The notes beneath the pieces were generated by a model. That model saw only the letters and a program-made list of their open reading frames with translations, did no database searches and had not been told where the DNA came from. Positions 47,119-57,800 of a DNA stretch of 64,000 nt are shown piece by piece. Location of the stretch: positions 1 through 64,000 of the forward strand of contig NZ_FOTC01000008.1 of the NCBI RefSeq assembly GCF_900114455.1. The letters run 5' to 3'. A program made the translations under genes and the position numbers. Numbering within the stretch: the stretch's first letter is position 1; each line of letters opens with the position of its first letter. The DNA comes from Halogranum rubrum (lineage in GTDB: Archaea; Halobacteriota; Halobacteria; Halobacteriales; Haloferacaceae).

Positions 47119-48624
47119 CTACAGTGTTCCTTCGTCTCCTGACTGGCCGGTGTCCGGAATCGTGAAGTGGAACGTCGTTCCCGAATCGCCGTCGGACTCG
47201 ACCCAGATACGACCGCCGTGGTGGTCGACGATCTTCTCACAGATGGCGAGACCGATGCCGCTCCCGCTCTGACCGCCCTCTCCAGAGAATATCTCGAAGA
47301 TGCTGTCTTGGCGGTGCTTGGGGATGCCGATGCCGTCGTCCGAGACGGTGAACGTCCACTCGTCGCCCTCGCGAGCGGCCGAGATGGTGATGCGCGGACG
47401 CCCATCGTCGGTGTACTTGATGGCGTTGGCGACGAGATTCTGAAAGAGTTGGGTGAGTTGTCCCGGGTCGCCGTGGACGGTCGGGAGTTCTCCGGCCTCG
47501 ACGACGGCACCGCTCTCCTCGATGGCGATGCGCAGGTTCGACTGCGCGGTGTCGAGGACGTCGCCGACGTCGATGCGCTCGAAGTCGCGCGTCTGTCGGC
47601 CGACGCGCGAGTAGGCCAAGAGCCCGTTTATCATCTCGCGCATCCGCTCTGACCCTTCGACGGCGAAGTCGATGAACTCCTGTGCGTCCCCGTCGAGTTG
47701 GTCGCCGTAGCGACGTTCGAGGAGTTCGAGATAACTCGACACCATCCGCAGTGGCTCTTTCATGTCGTGGGAAGCCACGTAGGCGAACTGTTCGAGTTCC
47801 GTGTTCGACTCTTCGAGTTCTTCGACGGCCTCGTCGAGTTGCTGCTCCGCCTCCCGTCGCTCGGTGATGTCGCGGCCGACGCCACAGATGTACTGCTCGC
47901 CGCCGCAGTCGACGAGCGACGCCGTGAGTTCGTACGGGATGACCGACCCGTCGCGCGTCACGAGGTCTGCGGTGAACCGGATATCCGTGTCGTCTCGCAT
48001 CTCGGTGACTTTCTCCCGAACGTCGAGACCGTCTTGGAAGAACTCACTTGGCGTACTCGACCGTATCTCGCTGTCGGTGTATCCGGTGACTGCGTTCAGG
48101 CGGTCGTTCCAGCGCAGCAGGTTCCCGTCGAGGTCGGCGAGGAAGAGCACGTCGGGTAACCCTCTGACGACGGCGTTGGCGAACGTTCTGTTGCCGACGC
48201 CCTCGGCGAACGATGAGGTTCCGACGTTGTGTGTCGAGACGCCGCCGTCGCCGAGTGAGATACGGCTGTCATCTCGAGTAGTGGCTGGGGACGTGGCGTC
48301 CGACACGAGCGCGTCGACGATGTCCGTGAGTTGGTCGACGGCCGCTGGCGGGACGGCCTCGTCGTACACTCCGGCTGGGAGGGTGGTCGCCGACTCCGTC
48401 TCGACGACGATGGGAAGGGAAGAGGGATCGGTGTCGACTTTCGACAGGAAGGTGGTGATGTCACTGACGGTGTCGCTCACGACGAGCGCGTCGAACGGGG
48501 CGACTGCGAGTCGGTTGAGTGCGTCGTCGGGCGTCTTGACGACACACACGCTGACGTCGGCCGTCGACACGAGTTTCTCGATCGTCTCACAGTTGTCCCC
48601 GACGTAGAGGAGTTCTAGAGTCAC
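47119..48624 (-). CDS. PAS-sensor histidine kinase with receiver-like N-terminus
   Basis: The 501-residue protein starts with a receiver-like fold (about 1-115), whose acceptor position is not clear. A PAS domain follows (about 145-265, VLFLADLDGNLLRWNDRLNAV). A coiled coil leads to the phosphoacceptor helix YVASHDMKEPLRMVSSYLELL near 285-305. The ATPase domain has NAIKYT, DDGIGIPKHRQDSIF and GSGIGLAICEKIV. It is cytoplasmic. No adjacent cognate regulator is in the same operon. Confidence 0.9.
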   Translation of the reverse strand: MTLELLYVGDNCETIEKLVSTADVSVCVVKTPDDALNRLAVAPFDALVVSDTVSDITTFLSKVDTDPSSLPIVVETESATTLPAGVYDEAVPPAAVDQLTDIVDALVSDATSPATTRDDSRISLGDGGVSTHNVGTSSFAEGVGNRTFANAVVRGLPDVLFLADLDGNLLRWNDRLNAVTGYTDSEIRSSTPSEFFQDGLDVREKVTEMRDDTDIRFTADLVTRDGSVIPYELTASLVDCGGEQYICGVGRDITERREAEQQLDEAVEELEESNTELEQFAYVASHDMKEPLRMVSSYLELLERRYGDQLDGDAQEFIDFAVEGSERMREMINGLLAYSRVGRQTRDFERIDVGDVLDTAQSNLRIAIEESGAVVEAGELPTVHGDPGQLTQLFQNLVANAIKYTDDGRPRITISAAREGDEWTFTVSDDGIGIPKHRQDSIFEIFSGEGGQSGSGIGLAICEKIVDHHGGRIWVESDGDSGTTFHFTIPDTGQSGDEGTL

Positions 48625-48925
48625 GGTGGCCCTATCCTCCCTATTGTCACTCGGTTGTCTGGACGGCTCTTCGATTTTGACCGTCCATTAGTTGGTTGTT
48701 TCGTCCCTGGCCCTTCCATAGTTCTTTTACGTGAATCCGGCAAGAAATATGTTACTCAATGTGATGTTGTGACATGCGAGATTCTCTGTGGCCGCTGACA
48801 TTCTGTAAGCGGTCGTCAAACCGCTGAAATCGGTAGTTACCGACCGGTAAGGTCGATGGCTCACGTATCTGTTATATTAAGTATATATCCCACCGTGGTG
48901 TAGCGGGGTGGTAGAACCGACCGTG
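48625..48925. other. Intergenic region with inverted repeats
   Basis: No protein gene is seen. AGCGGT and ACCGCT form an inverted repeat around 48808-48826, and TTACC/GGTAA pairs follow at about 48835-48850. A TATATAT box is at about 48882-48888. A GTGGTGTAGC string at 48895 looks tRNA-like but no T-arm follows. Confidence 0.5.
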
Positions 48926-48991
48926 ATGGAAACCGGACCTACTGCCCTCCTCGATGTGACGTCGACCGGACGAGGAGACGGTATTCAATGA
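48926..48991 (+). CDS. Putative 21-aa leader ORF
   Basis: The ATG at 48926 (or an in-frame GTG at 48908) opens an ORF whose TGA overlaps the ATG of the next gene. The TATATAT box is about 40 bases upstream. It has the coupled form of the glycan leader ORFs but lacks the CTTA box. Confidence 0.35.
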   Translation: METGPTALLDVTSTGRGDGIQ

Positions 48992-49191
48992 GTGTCGACG
49001 AACGGACAGAACAGATGACAGATGACTGGCCACGCTACACCGTCAAGTACGCTTTTGGCTGTCAAGTTCCAGGTATCGACGCCGTATTCGACGCCGACGA
49101 GGTGGTCTTGTTCGACCCGACCCGGACTGGAAGCTCTCACTGGATCTCTGCGAAGAAGGGGGCGTACGTCCCACTCGAAGAGACGCGTTGA
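48988..49191 (+). CDS. Small acidic haloarchaeal protein
   Basis: The 67-residue protein (or 58 from the second ATG) has a short beta segment, VVLFDPTRTGSSHWISAKKG, ending in VPLEETR. This recalls the small DUF7331-type haloarchaeal proteins, but the match is from memory and weak. No function can be given. Confidence 0.6.
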   Translation: MSVDERTEQMTDDWPRYTVKYAFGCQVPGIDAVFDADEVVLFDPTRTGSSHWISAKKGAYVPLEETR

Positions 49192-49194
49192 CCG

Positions 49195-49506
49195 TCACTT
49201 CGACTCGCATCCGATGGCCTTCGCCGTCACCCCACCGTCACCGTGTATCGTCACGTGATAGCCTTCGAACGCGAACGCGACGTGACCGCTCGTCCGGTCT
49301 GTCTCGATAGTCGTCGGGGCGAACAGTCTGTCGAGCGCACCCGGGTCGATGGTACTGTGGAGCGGTTCGAGTTCTACCGGGTGGACGTCCTCGACGTCGG
49401 CGATGAGCGAGACCACGACACTGCTCGGCGGCCGTTCGGCGCTCCAGTCGACCTGTGACGTGTACGTCGGCGAGTCGTAGTCGGCGTCGTGCGTGGTATC
49501 TTCCAT
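49195..49506 (-). CDS. HalOD1 output-domain protein
   Basis: The 103-residue protein contains the HalOD1 signature, VVVSLIADVEDVHPVELEPLHSTIDPGALDRLF, from about 30. HalOD1 is a haloarchaeal domain thought to act as an output module of two-component systems. It is convergent with the small gene at 48988, only three bases away. Confidence 0.88.
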   Translation of the reverse strand: MEDTTHDADYDSPTYTSQVDWSAERPPSSVVVSLIADVEDVHPVELEPLHSTIDPGALDRLFAPTTIETDRTSGHVAFAFEGYHVTIHGDGGVTAKAIGCESK

Positions 49507-49626
49507 CTCTAGTTACCTCGGATATTCTATTTCTGAAGACTGATTCGTCTACATACATAAATAATGACCGCTCCACGCAACAGCCTGTGGTCGTCTCGTC
49601 CGTCGGTTACTGGTGCTGCGATGCTG

Positions 49627-50082
49627 TTACTGCGGTTGCCGGACGGCGGTGAGCCAGAAGTCGTTGATGTCTTCGACTACCGTGAGGATGTCCGGGAAGT
49701 GACCGGGTTTCGTGACGTACGCGTTCGCACCGAGTGTGTACGCGTCGTCGACATCTTGTTCGGCCGTCGAGTCGCTGAAGACGACGACGGGGATGTGGCT
49801 GAGCGTGGCCGTCTCTTTGAGTTCCTTGAGAACGGACTTCCCGTTCTTTCGCGGTAGGCCGAGATCGAGGAGGACGAGATTCGGCTTCGGTGCTGAGGCG
49901 TGGTTACCGCGTTGGTAGAGGAAGTCGAGTGCGTCGACACCGTCTTGGGTGACGTGCAGACTCGTCATCTCGTTGACTTCTGCGAACGCTTCTTCGACGA
50001 GGCGGCTCGTCGCCAGGTCGTCTTCGACGAGCAGCACTTCCGGCTGTTCTCGGGTCGACTGGGAAGGTGTGGTTGTTGACAT
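49627..50082 (-). CDS. Rcp1-like response regulator
   Basis: The 151-residue single receiver has the acidic pair in VLLVEDDLATSRLV, the acceptor Asp in LVLLDLGLPRKNG near 70 and Lys in YVTKPGHF near 120. It has no output domain, so it works by protein contact, as haloarchaeal kinases of the 47119 type would need. The DUF7344 gene ends eight bases upstream and is probably co-transcribed. Confidence 0.92.
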   Translation of the reverse strand: MSTTTPSQSTREQPEVLLVEDDLATSRLVEEAFAEVNEMTSLHVTQDGVDALDFLYQRGNHASAPKPNLVLLDLGLPRKNGKSVLKELKETATLSHIPVVVFSDSTAEQDVDDAYTLGANAYVTKPGHFPDILTVVEDINDFWLTAVRQPQ

Positions 50083-50090
50083 CGGTCTCT

Positions 50091-50474
50091 CTACAGCGTG
50101 TTCTCCAGCAACGAGGTGCGAACCGTGTCGAACTTCCGCCCCGTCTCGGTGACGGTTGTCAGATTCGCGTCGGTGTCGTAGCTGATCAGTCCTTCGTCGG
50201 CAAGTTTCGGTAGATGGCGGTGGTGGAGGTCGATGGCGACCTGCTGTTGGGCGTCGGTCGACGTCGACGATTCGCCGGCCTCTGCTGTCGCGACGGCCGC
50301 GGCGAGTTTCGAGAGCGGAACAGTTGCGTCCGTCTCGACGAGATACTGCAGCGTGTGCCGTCGTCGGTCGGCCGAGAGCACGTCGAACATCGTGTCGAGG
50401 GCGTCCGCGGAGATGTCGTCTCGGGTGAGGTCGGATGCGTCGTCCCCGTGCCCGGTCTGGAACGCACTATTCAT
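50091..50474 (-). CDS. DUF7344-type winged-helix regulator
   Basis: The ATG at 50474 gives 127 residues. It has the same plan as the two membrane paralogues (TMFDVLSADRRRHTLQYL, AIDLHHRHLPKLADEGLISYD) but no membrane helices. A CTTTTAG box about 30 bases upstream suggests a leaderless message. The palindrome CCCAAA-CGA-TTTGGG lies 41 bases before the start. It likely regulates itself and the response regulator gene downstream. Confidence 0.85.
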   Translation of the reverse strand: MNSAFQTGHGDDASDLTRDDISADALDTMFDVLSADRRRHTLQYLVETDATVPLSKLAAAVATAEAGESSTSTDAQQQVAIDLHHRHLPKLADEGLISYDTDANLTTVTETGRKFDTVRTSLLENTL

Positions 50475-50514
50475 TCTGTCCAAACAGACACTGGGAACTA
50501 CTAAAAGAAAAATG

Positions 50515-50529
50515 CCCAAACGATTTGGG
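50515..50529. promoter_or_regulatory. CCCAAA-CGA-TTTGGG palindrome
   Basis: A near copy of the palindrome at 22135-22149, located just upstream of the TATA-like box of the DUF7344-type gene. Confidence 0.55.
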
Positions 50530-50534
50530 TCGGC

Positions 50535-52505
50535 TCACTCGGTGAGGAGAATCGAGAGTAGTTTTCGCTGTGCCGTCCGGAGATGTTCGTGGAACGTCGC
50601 CGGAGAGATTCCCAGCGACTCGGCGACTTCTTCACCCGTACTCGCTCGCGGCCAGTCGAAGAACCCGGCGTAGAACGCGGTCTGGAGCGCACTCCACTGT
50701 CGCTCGGTCAGACTCTCGCGGAACGTCGCCCACAACTCCTGTCGTGACTCTAGTTCTCGTTCGGTCTCGCGCTGCGCGAGGAGGTCGACGTGCTCGTACG
50801 TCGCGTCGAGCGACTCGACGATGGTGTGGATGTCCGTGTTGTACGGGAACTCCACCGTCACCATGTGGACACCGTTCTCGACGACCATCCGTTGCACTTT
50901 CCCCCCGAGTTTGCCGAAGATACGGACGATGAGGTCGTGGGTGAAGATGAACTCGAAGAGCGCCTCGTCGTCGTGTTCACCGACGAGACGGACGTGCTCG
51001 ACGTGGTCCGAGGCGGTCGCCATCGCGAGGATTCCGTCGGTGTCCTCACACTGCGTCGAGAAGTATTCGAGGTACGACCCGCCCGGTTCGGAGACCATGC
51101 CCTCGAAGGTGAACGTACAGCCCAGTCGCTTCGAGACGTCTCCGAGGAAGGGGTCGGAGTCCTCGATGTGGAAGTCGAGTTCGTTCAAGCGGTCTGTCAA
51201 CAGTGCCCGCTTGCTCTCGGCGGCGTTGATGGCGTGACCGATGGTCTCGCCCAGTTCGGTCAACACCGCCTGTTCGTCGGCGTCGAAGGCGTAGGACTCA
51301 CTCGCGTAGATGTTCAACGCACCGTAGGTCGTCTCCCCGTACACCAAGGGGACCGCGATAGAGGACCGATAGCCGCGTTCGAGTGCCGCCTCGCGCCACG
51401 GTTCGAACCGTGGGTCGGCCTCGATGTCCTGGACCACCTGTGGCTCGCGGGTCGCGAGCGCCTTTCCTGACGGTCCCTCGCCGGTCGTCCCGCCGCCGAC
51501 CGTTATCTTGACGCTGTCGAGGTACTCCTCGACGTTCCCCGCCGACGCACGCGGTGTCACCTCTCGACTCGTCGCTTGGTCGTTTCCGATCCACGCGGAG
51601 ACGTAGCGGTCTGCGACGACGAGACGGTCACACACCGTCCGCTCGATCTCCTCGCGACTCGACGCCTTCACCAGCGCCTGGTCGATATCACGGATGACGG
51701 CGTTGAGTCGGTCGAGTTTCTCCAGTTGGTCGCGCTGACGCTCGACTTCTTTCTCGCGTCGGCGACGGTCCGTGACGTCGCGGATAACGAGTTGGACAGC
51801 AGGTTTCTGTTCGTAGGTGATGGGTGCAGCCCCCACCTCGATGTAGCGGACGTCGCCGTTGGTGAGGAACCGTCCCTCCATGAACCCCGCTTGCTCTTGG
51901 GCGGTGTCGACGCCGGCGACCATCGTCTCCAGCGAGTCGCGGTCCTCGTCGTGAATGTACTCGAACAGCGACTGGCCGTAGACCTCGTCGGGCGTGTCGA
52001 CGTGGAACAGTTCGGCACCACGACTGTTCAGGTAGGCGATCTCTCCCTCTTTGCTCACCGTCGCGATGGTCTCGGGTGCGACTTCCAAGAGCCGTCGATA
52101 CTGCTCGCGTTGTTCGCGGAGTTGCACCGAGAGGTTACGGGAACCGAGCAGGTTCGTCAGTCGTCCCTCTAACTCCGCTTTCTTGATGGGCGTCGTGATG
52201 AGTTCGTCGACGCGGTCACGGACGACGCCGTCCATCTGTTCCCAGACGTTCGAGCCGTACCGTTCGAGTTGTCGCTCGGGGATTACGAGGAGATACGGCA
52301 GCAAGACGGGACGCTCCTTTCGCTTGCGCTGCATCAACTCGTCGTCGTAGTGCTCCATGGCCGCCCGGTCCATGAGACAGAGGTCGAACTCTTGGTCGAG
52401 GTCGGCGGGCCGGCGTCCTTCGACGACGTCGTACTCCGTTGCTAACCACTCTGCGAGGAGTCGCCGGTTTTCGGCCTGTTCGATGAACAGGAGGATGCGA
52501 CTCAT
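50535..52505 (-). CDS. bat-type regulator (receiver-like, PAS, GAF, HTH_10)
   Basis: The ATG at 52505 gives 656 residues. A receiver-like domain (about 1-120) lacks a clear phosphoacceptor. A PAS domain (about 135-250), a GAF domain (about 285-430), a bacterio-opsin activator domain (about 445-590) and an HTH_10 helix-turn-helix end (LTERQWSALQTAFYAGFFDWP, SPATFHEHLRTAQRKLL) follow. Such proteins link redox or light signals to transcription in haloarchaea. It is cytoplasmic. Confidence 0.92.
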   Translation of the reverse strand: MSRILLFIEQAENRRLLAEWLATEYDVVEGRRPADLDQEFDLCLMDRAAMEHYDDELMQRKRKERPVLLPYLLVIPERQLERYGSNVWEQMDGVVRDRVDELITTPIKKAELEGRLTNLLGSRNLSVQLREQREQYRRLLEVAPETIATVSKEGEIAYLNSRGAELFHVDTPDEVYGQSLFEYIHDEDRDSLETMVAGVDTAQEQAGFMEGRFLTNGDVRYIEVGAAPITYEQKPAVQLVIRDVTDRRRREKEVERQRDQLEKLDRLNAVIRDIDQALVKASSREEIERTVCDRLVVADRYVSAWIGNDQATSREVTPRASAGNVEEYLDSVKITVGGGTTGEGPSGKALATREPQVVQDIEADPRFEPWREAALERGYRSSIAVPLVYGETTYGALNIYASESYAFDADEQAVLTELGETIGHAINAAESKRALLTDRLNELDFHIEDSDPFLGDVSKRLGCTFTFEGMVSEPGGSYLEYFSTQCEDTDGILAMATASDHVEHVRLVGEHDDEALFEFIFTHDLIVRIFGKLGGKVQRMVVENGVHMVTVEFPYNTDIHTIVESLDATYEHVDLLAQRETERELESRQELWATFRESLTERQWSALQTAFYAGFFDWPRASTGEEVAESLGISPATFHEHLRTAQRKLLSILLTE

Positions 52506-52640
52506 CCACCCTCCGATGCGTTCGGCTGTGACGGTTCCCACCGCCACGCCGTCTCCCGCTCCGAACGGGAGGTGCCCACACGCGCGTCACCATCGCTTCC
52601 GCTTTCGACCGCGTCCTGTGCCCGGATGTCGGTCATGGTG

Positions 52641-54212
52641 TTACTCGGAGTTCCAGCCGTCGCGCCGTGACTCTGGCGTGTGTGTGTGTGGAGTTCCGAA
52701 CGGTGACCGACGGTTCAGTCCGCCTTGTCGCTCGCTGCCCTGACGCTGTGCAGTGCCTCGGTCTTCGAGGTCGACCCACGTCGGGTTCCCACTGAGAATC
52801 CCCGTCAGTCCGAGAAGTGGTTCGCCAATCTGCAACCCGTACTCGGTGATACGGAACTCGCGGACGTGTCGCTCGAAGTCGCTCGTGCGCTTCTTCAACA
52901 CGCCGATGACCTTCCGCATCTCCGACTCCATCTCGATGTGTTGGATGAAGACGATGTTGTCCGAGAGATAGCTGAGTCCCTCCTGTGTGAGTTGGAACTC
53001 GCCGACGATGGTCTGCATCTCGTTCATCAGGATGACCGTCACACCCATGTTCTTGAGATAGCGACACAGCGAGTGCAGTTCGTTGATGATGTCTTCGTCT
53101 TGGTCGCGGAGGGCGAGTCGGTACCCCTCGACGCCGTCTATCATCACGATACGAGTGTCGTTCTCCTCGACTTCCTCGCGGACGCGGTGGGCGAACTCCG
53201 TCGCCGAGAGTTGGAGCGCTTCGACTTCCTGGATGGACAACGTCCCCTTCTCCGACATCTCGCTGACGGGCATGTTGATCGACTCACACCGGTGGACGAG
53301 CGTGTTCTTCGCCTCCTCGAACGAGTAGACGACGGAACGCTCGCCACGGCCGGCAGCCTCCTTCATGAACTGGACACCGGTCGTCGTCTTTCCGACGCCG
53401 GGTGACCCGGAGATGATGGTGACCGTCCCGCGTTCGAGACCACCGTTGAGGAGTTTGTCGAGTTCGGGAACCCCAGAAGAGACGGACTCGTTGGCGAACT
53501 CCTTGTCGTGCATCTCGGGGAGGAGTTTGGGATAGACGGTGATACCGCCCTCGCTGATTCGGAGCGAATGTCTCCCGTCTTTGATGCTCGACCCGCGGAA
53601 CTTCGGTACGGAGATAATTCGGCCCTGTTCGGCGCGTTGCAGGTGGACGATACCGTCGCTCATGAACTGGAGGTCGTCGTCCGGGGCCGACGGCGTGTCT
53701 TGGGAGGTGAACAACACCGTCGCACCCTGCTCTTTCAGGAACTGCATGAACGACAGCACTTCTTTCCGGAACTGATACTCGTCGGGTGACAGATACCGAA
53801 GCTGTGTGATCGGGTCGACGAAGATTCGGTCCGGGTCGACGTCCTGCACCTGCTCGGAGATACGGCTCGTGAGCGACTCGTCTTCGACTTCGTCGGGTGC
53901 GAAGATGTCGTACGAGAGGTTCTCGACGAAGAACTCCGAATCCGGACTCAAATCGAGGAAGTCGACGTCGGACACGTCGATTCCGAGCGACTTGGCGTTC
54001 TGCTCGATCTCTTCGGTTGGCTCTTCGAGGTTGACGTACAGCGCGTTCTCACCGTTCTCGATGCCGGCGGTGAGAAAGTGCATCCCAAGGATACTCTTCC
54101 CTGCACCTGGCTCACCACGGATCATATAGGTCCGATTGGGCACCAGACCGCTGTCGAGCACCTCGTCGAGGCCTGCAACGCCGGTTGAGACTCGGTTCTG
54201 TTCCCGACTCAT
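52641..54212 (-). CDS. KaiC-like double-RecA ATPase
   Basis: The 523-residue protein has two RecA/KaiC domains. Walker A loops are GEPGAGKS near 33 and GSPGVGKTT near 270. Catalytic Glu pairs lie in NLEEPTEE and YSFEEAKN, and Walker B-like strands are RIFVDPITQL and RIVMIDGVEGY. The C-terminal 60 residues are polar and disordered. Archaeal KaiC-like proteins without KaiA/KaiB act in signalling. Its neighbours are two bat regulators. Confidence 0.92.
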   Translation of the reverse strand: MSREQNRVSTGVAGLDEVLDSGLVPNRTYMIRGEPGAGKSILGMHFLTAGIENGENALYVNLEEPTEEIEQNAKSLGIDVSDVDFLDLSPDSEFFVENLSYDIFAPDEVEDESLTSRISEQVQDVDPDRIFVDPITQLRYLSPDEYQFRKEVLSFMQFLKEQGATVLFTSQDTPSAPDDDLQFMSDGIVHLQRAEQGRIISVPKFRGSSIKDGRHSLRISEGGITVYPKLLPEMHDKEFANESVSSGVPELDKLLNGGLERGTVTIISGSPGVGKTTTGVQFMKEAAGRGERSVVYSFEEAKNTLVHRCESINMPVSEMSEKGTLSIQEVEALQLSATEFAHRVREEVEENDTRIVMIDGVEGYRLALRDQDEDIINELHSLCRYLKNMGVTVILMNEMQTIVGEFQLTQEGLSYLSDNIVFIQHIEMESEMRKVIGVLKKRTSDFERHVREFRITEYGLQIGEPLLGLTGILSGNPTWVDLEDRGTAQRQGSERQGGLNRRSPFGTPHTHTPESRRDGWNSE

Positions 54213-54411
54213 TGGGTTGATAAAGAATACGGTCCGTTATGTAGTTTATGTCCGCCACCGACGACGACCAAACTGCGAGTCGTCGCCGTAATTCCGACCT
54301 CTTCCTCTCTGATTTCTTACTACTAGCCAAAGTATTAAGGCTCGAAACGGCTGGGAGGAGGTGAAACGGTCACAACTCTTAACGTGTCACCTACGTAAGG
54401 GTGTATTCGCC

Positions 54412-54567
54412 ATGCCGGAATGCCAGAACTGTGGGTCCTTCGTGACCGAAAACTACGTCCGTGTGTTCGCACCGAACGGTGCCGAACACCCACGCGTCTG
54501 CCCGCACTGTGAAGACAAACTGCGAGACGGTGCCGAAATCAGAGAAGCACGAAGTCGACGACACTGA
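54412..54567 (+). CDS. Zinc-finger miniprotein (DUF7563-like)
   Basis: The ATG at 54412 gives 51 residues. CQNCGSFVTENYVRVFAP and CPHCEDKLRD supply two C-x2-C pairs for one zinc ion. The ending REARSRRH is basic. Such short CPxCG-type proteins are common in haloarchaea and may bind nucleic acid or regulate. It resembles the gene at 20810-21037. Confidence 0.85.
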   Translation: MPECQNCGSFVTENYVRVFAPNGAEHPRVCPHCEDKLRDGAEIREARSRRH

Positions 54568-54821
54568 CCGCCGCCGTCTTGGCGGCGTACTCGTCGTTCG
54601 ACGACTCTCGCTTCTTCTCTCTTGAATCTGCCAGTACAGCTATAGGTGTCTCTCTCGAACGTGGTCGTGCGGTTTGCATACACTGTGCAGACCGTAGCAT
54701 TCCGGCACGTTGGTCGTCCACGCGACCACAGGGACGTCCCACGCGGACGTCTTTTGCTGGCACTGCTCGGAGCGGTCTGGCGGAATCGTGTTATAGGATG
54801 GGCACCTCACCACGCGTAGGT

Positions 54822-57800
54822 ATGTCACTTTCGACCAGCGTCCTCTACGTCGCAGCAGACCGTTCGACGGCCACCGTCGACGTCCTCGCCGCAGAGTATC
54901 CGGCGCTGTCGGTCGAGGTCGCTACGTCTCTCGAAGCCACACGGGACCGACTCGACGACGGTGACTTCGACTGCGTCGTCGTCGACGACACGCTGGCAGG
55001 ACCGAGCGACGCCGAGGCTCTCGCGACACTCACGGACCACCCGACCATCTTCTACACGCGAGACGACTCGGCGGAGACTGTCCGAACGGTCCAGCGAGCG
55101 GGGGTCGACGTCGTGTTTCGCTCCGAGACGGGCGGGCCACACCGACTCGCCGCACGTCTCTCTTCGCTCGTCGCGTGTCACGAGACGTCCGACGACGAGA
55201 CACCGCATCTCTCCTCCGAGTCGATACTCGAAGCCGTCAACGACGGCGTCTACGTGTTGGACGGCGACGGTGTCTTCGTCGCCGTCAACGCTTCGTACGA
55301 GAAGCTGACTGGGTTCGACAGGGAGGAACTCCTCGGAGCACACGCGTCGACGGTGACAGGCGAGACTATCAACGCAGAAGCCGAGCGTCTGCAAGCCTCG
55401 CTCGAACAGGGCGACGAGGTGTCGATGTACCGGACCGACCTCCCCAGAGCCGACGGGACGACGGTGCCTATCGAGGCACATCTCTCCTTGTTCCCCCTCG
55501 GAAACGGTGAGCACGGCCGTATCGGGGTCGTCCGCGACGTGAGCGAGCGAGAGCAGTTGAAGTCGGAACTCGACCAGTTCACCGACCGCGTGACGGACCT
55601 CCTCATCTCGCTCGACACCGACTGGCGCTACACCTACATCGACGGGGAGGCCGAGCGGTTCCTCGACGGGAGCGTCGAGGACCACCTCGGCGACGTCCTA
55701 TGGGAGCGGTACGAAGACCTGGTGAGTACCGTCACGGAGGAGCGCTACCGGGAGGCGATGGAGACCCAGAAACCGGTCTCCTTCGAGACACAGTCGAGTC
55801 TCGGCGACGAGTGGTTCCGCGTCAACGCGTACCCCTCCGAGACCGGACTCTCTATCTACTTTCAGGACATCTCCGACCGGAAACTCCGCGAACAGGAACT
55901 GAACACGCGCATTCGTCAACAGACGGTCACCGCGGAACTGAGCACACGAGCGCTCGAAGACGTCGACCTCGACGCACTGTTTCAGGAGGCCGTCGAGCGT
56001 GTCGCAGCGACGCTCGATGCGGACTACTGCAAGGTGCTCGACTTGCTCCCCGACGGCGAGGCGCTGAGCCTACGCGCCGGCGTCGGGTGGCGCGACGGCC
56101 TCGTTGGTGACGCGACTGTCGCCACTGACCACGGTTCGCAGGCCGGGTACACTCTCTTGTCGACGGAGCCAGTCGTCGTCGACGATTTGCAGACGGAGTC
56201 TCGCTTCTCCGGCCCGGAACTCCTGACCTCCCACGACGTCACGAGCGGCATCAGCACCATCATCGGTCCCCTCTCGAACCCGTGGGGCGTCTTGGGTGTC
56301 CACACCACCGCTCGACGGACCTTCTCCGACTCCGACGTCACGTTCTTCCAGAACGTCGCGAACATTCTCGCGACGGCTATCGACCGGACACATCGCCAAC
56401 ACGAACTGCGACGGTACGAGTCGATGTTCCAGACGGTGAAAGACGGCGTGTACGCACTCGACGCCGACGGCAACTTCCTCGCCGTCAACGACGCGTACGC
56501 CGACATCACCGGATTCTCGCGTGACGAACTCGTCGGCGCACACGGGTCGATTGTCTCGGAACGTGTCCACGAGATGGCGAACCAACAGCAGGCCTCGCTC
56601 GGCGACGACGGTGTCGCGACGGTTCGAAGCACGCTGGAGACGGCCGACGGCCGACGGGTTCCAATCGAAGTCCGGTTCGCTCCGTTCGAACTCGAAGACG
56701 GTTCTGCGGGCCGCGTCGGCGTCGTCCGCGACATCTCCGAGCGTGAGCGACTGCGGACGGAACTCGACGAGGTGCTCGAACGCGTCACGGACGCCTTCTT
56801 CGGACTCGACACCGACTGGAACATCACCTTCATCAACGAGCGAGCGAAGGAACTGCTCGCCCGGACGGGCGACGAACTCGCCGGGACCTCGATTTGGCAG
56901 CAGTTCCCCGACGCCGTCGGGACGACGTTCGAGACGGAGTACGAACGCGCCATGGAGACCCAGCAGTCGGTGAGTTTCGAGGAGTACTTCCCGCCGCTGG
57001 GGGCGTGGTTCCGGGTCCACGCGTACCCCTCCGAGACGGGACTGTCGGTGTACTTCCGCGACATCACCGAGCGCAAGGTACGCGAGGAGCGCCTCGCCTC
57101 GCTCAACCGCGCGATGCAGACGCTCTTGGACACGACGACCCAGGAGGAAGTCGTCGATATCGGCGTCGAGACGGCGTCCGAGACGCTCGGCGTCTCGGTT
57201 CCGGTACTTCTCTTGTACGACGAGTCGTCGGGACATCTCGTCTCGGCCGAACAGACGGCCGACGAGGCAGCGAGCGTCGACGAGATACTCGTCGTCGGCG
57301 ACGACTCCATCGCGTGGCAGGTGTTCGTCGAGAACGAACCCCGCGCGTACGACTCTCTCTCGGCAGAACTCGGCCACGAGACGGCAGTCGAGAGCGTCGT
57401 CCTCGTCCCGATGGGTCGTCACGGCGTCCTGCTGGTCGCCGACCCCGAACCGGACGCGTTCTCGGAGAGCGACCTCTCGCTCGTCGACATCGTCAGTGCC
57501 AGTATCCAGTCGGCGCTGGACCGCGCCGACCGCGAAGAGACGCTTCGAGAGCGAAGCGACACCCTCGAAACACAAAACGAGTCGCTCGACCGACTCCGCC
57601 GTATCAACGGCGTCATTCGACAGATCACCGGGACGCTCACACAGGCGTCGACGCGCGAGGAGATCGAGACGGCGGTCTGTAACCGACTCGCCTCGGCAGA
57701 TCCGTACCGTTTCGCGTGGATTGGAACCAGAGACGCCGTCAACGGTGATCTGCGACCACGCGTCTCTGCCGGCGGCGACCAAGGGTTCCTCTCGCTGGTG

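Noticed and set aside
48891-48990. tRNA-like GTGGTGTAGCGGGGTGGTAG string
   Set aside because: No T-arm (GTTCRANNC type) or acceptor pairing follows at the right distance, and the region reads as a leader ORF.
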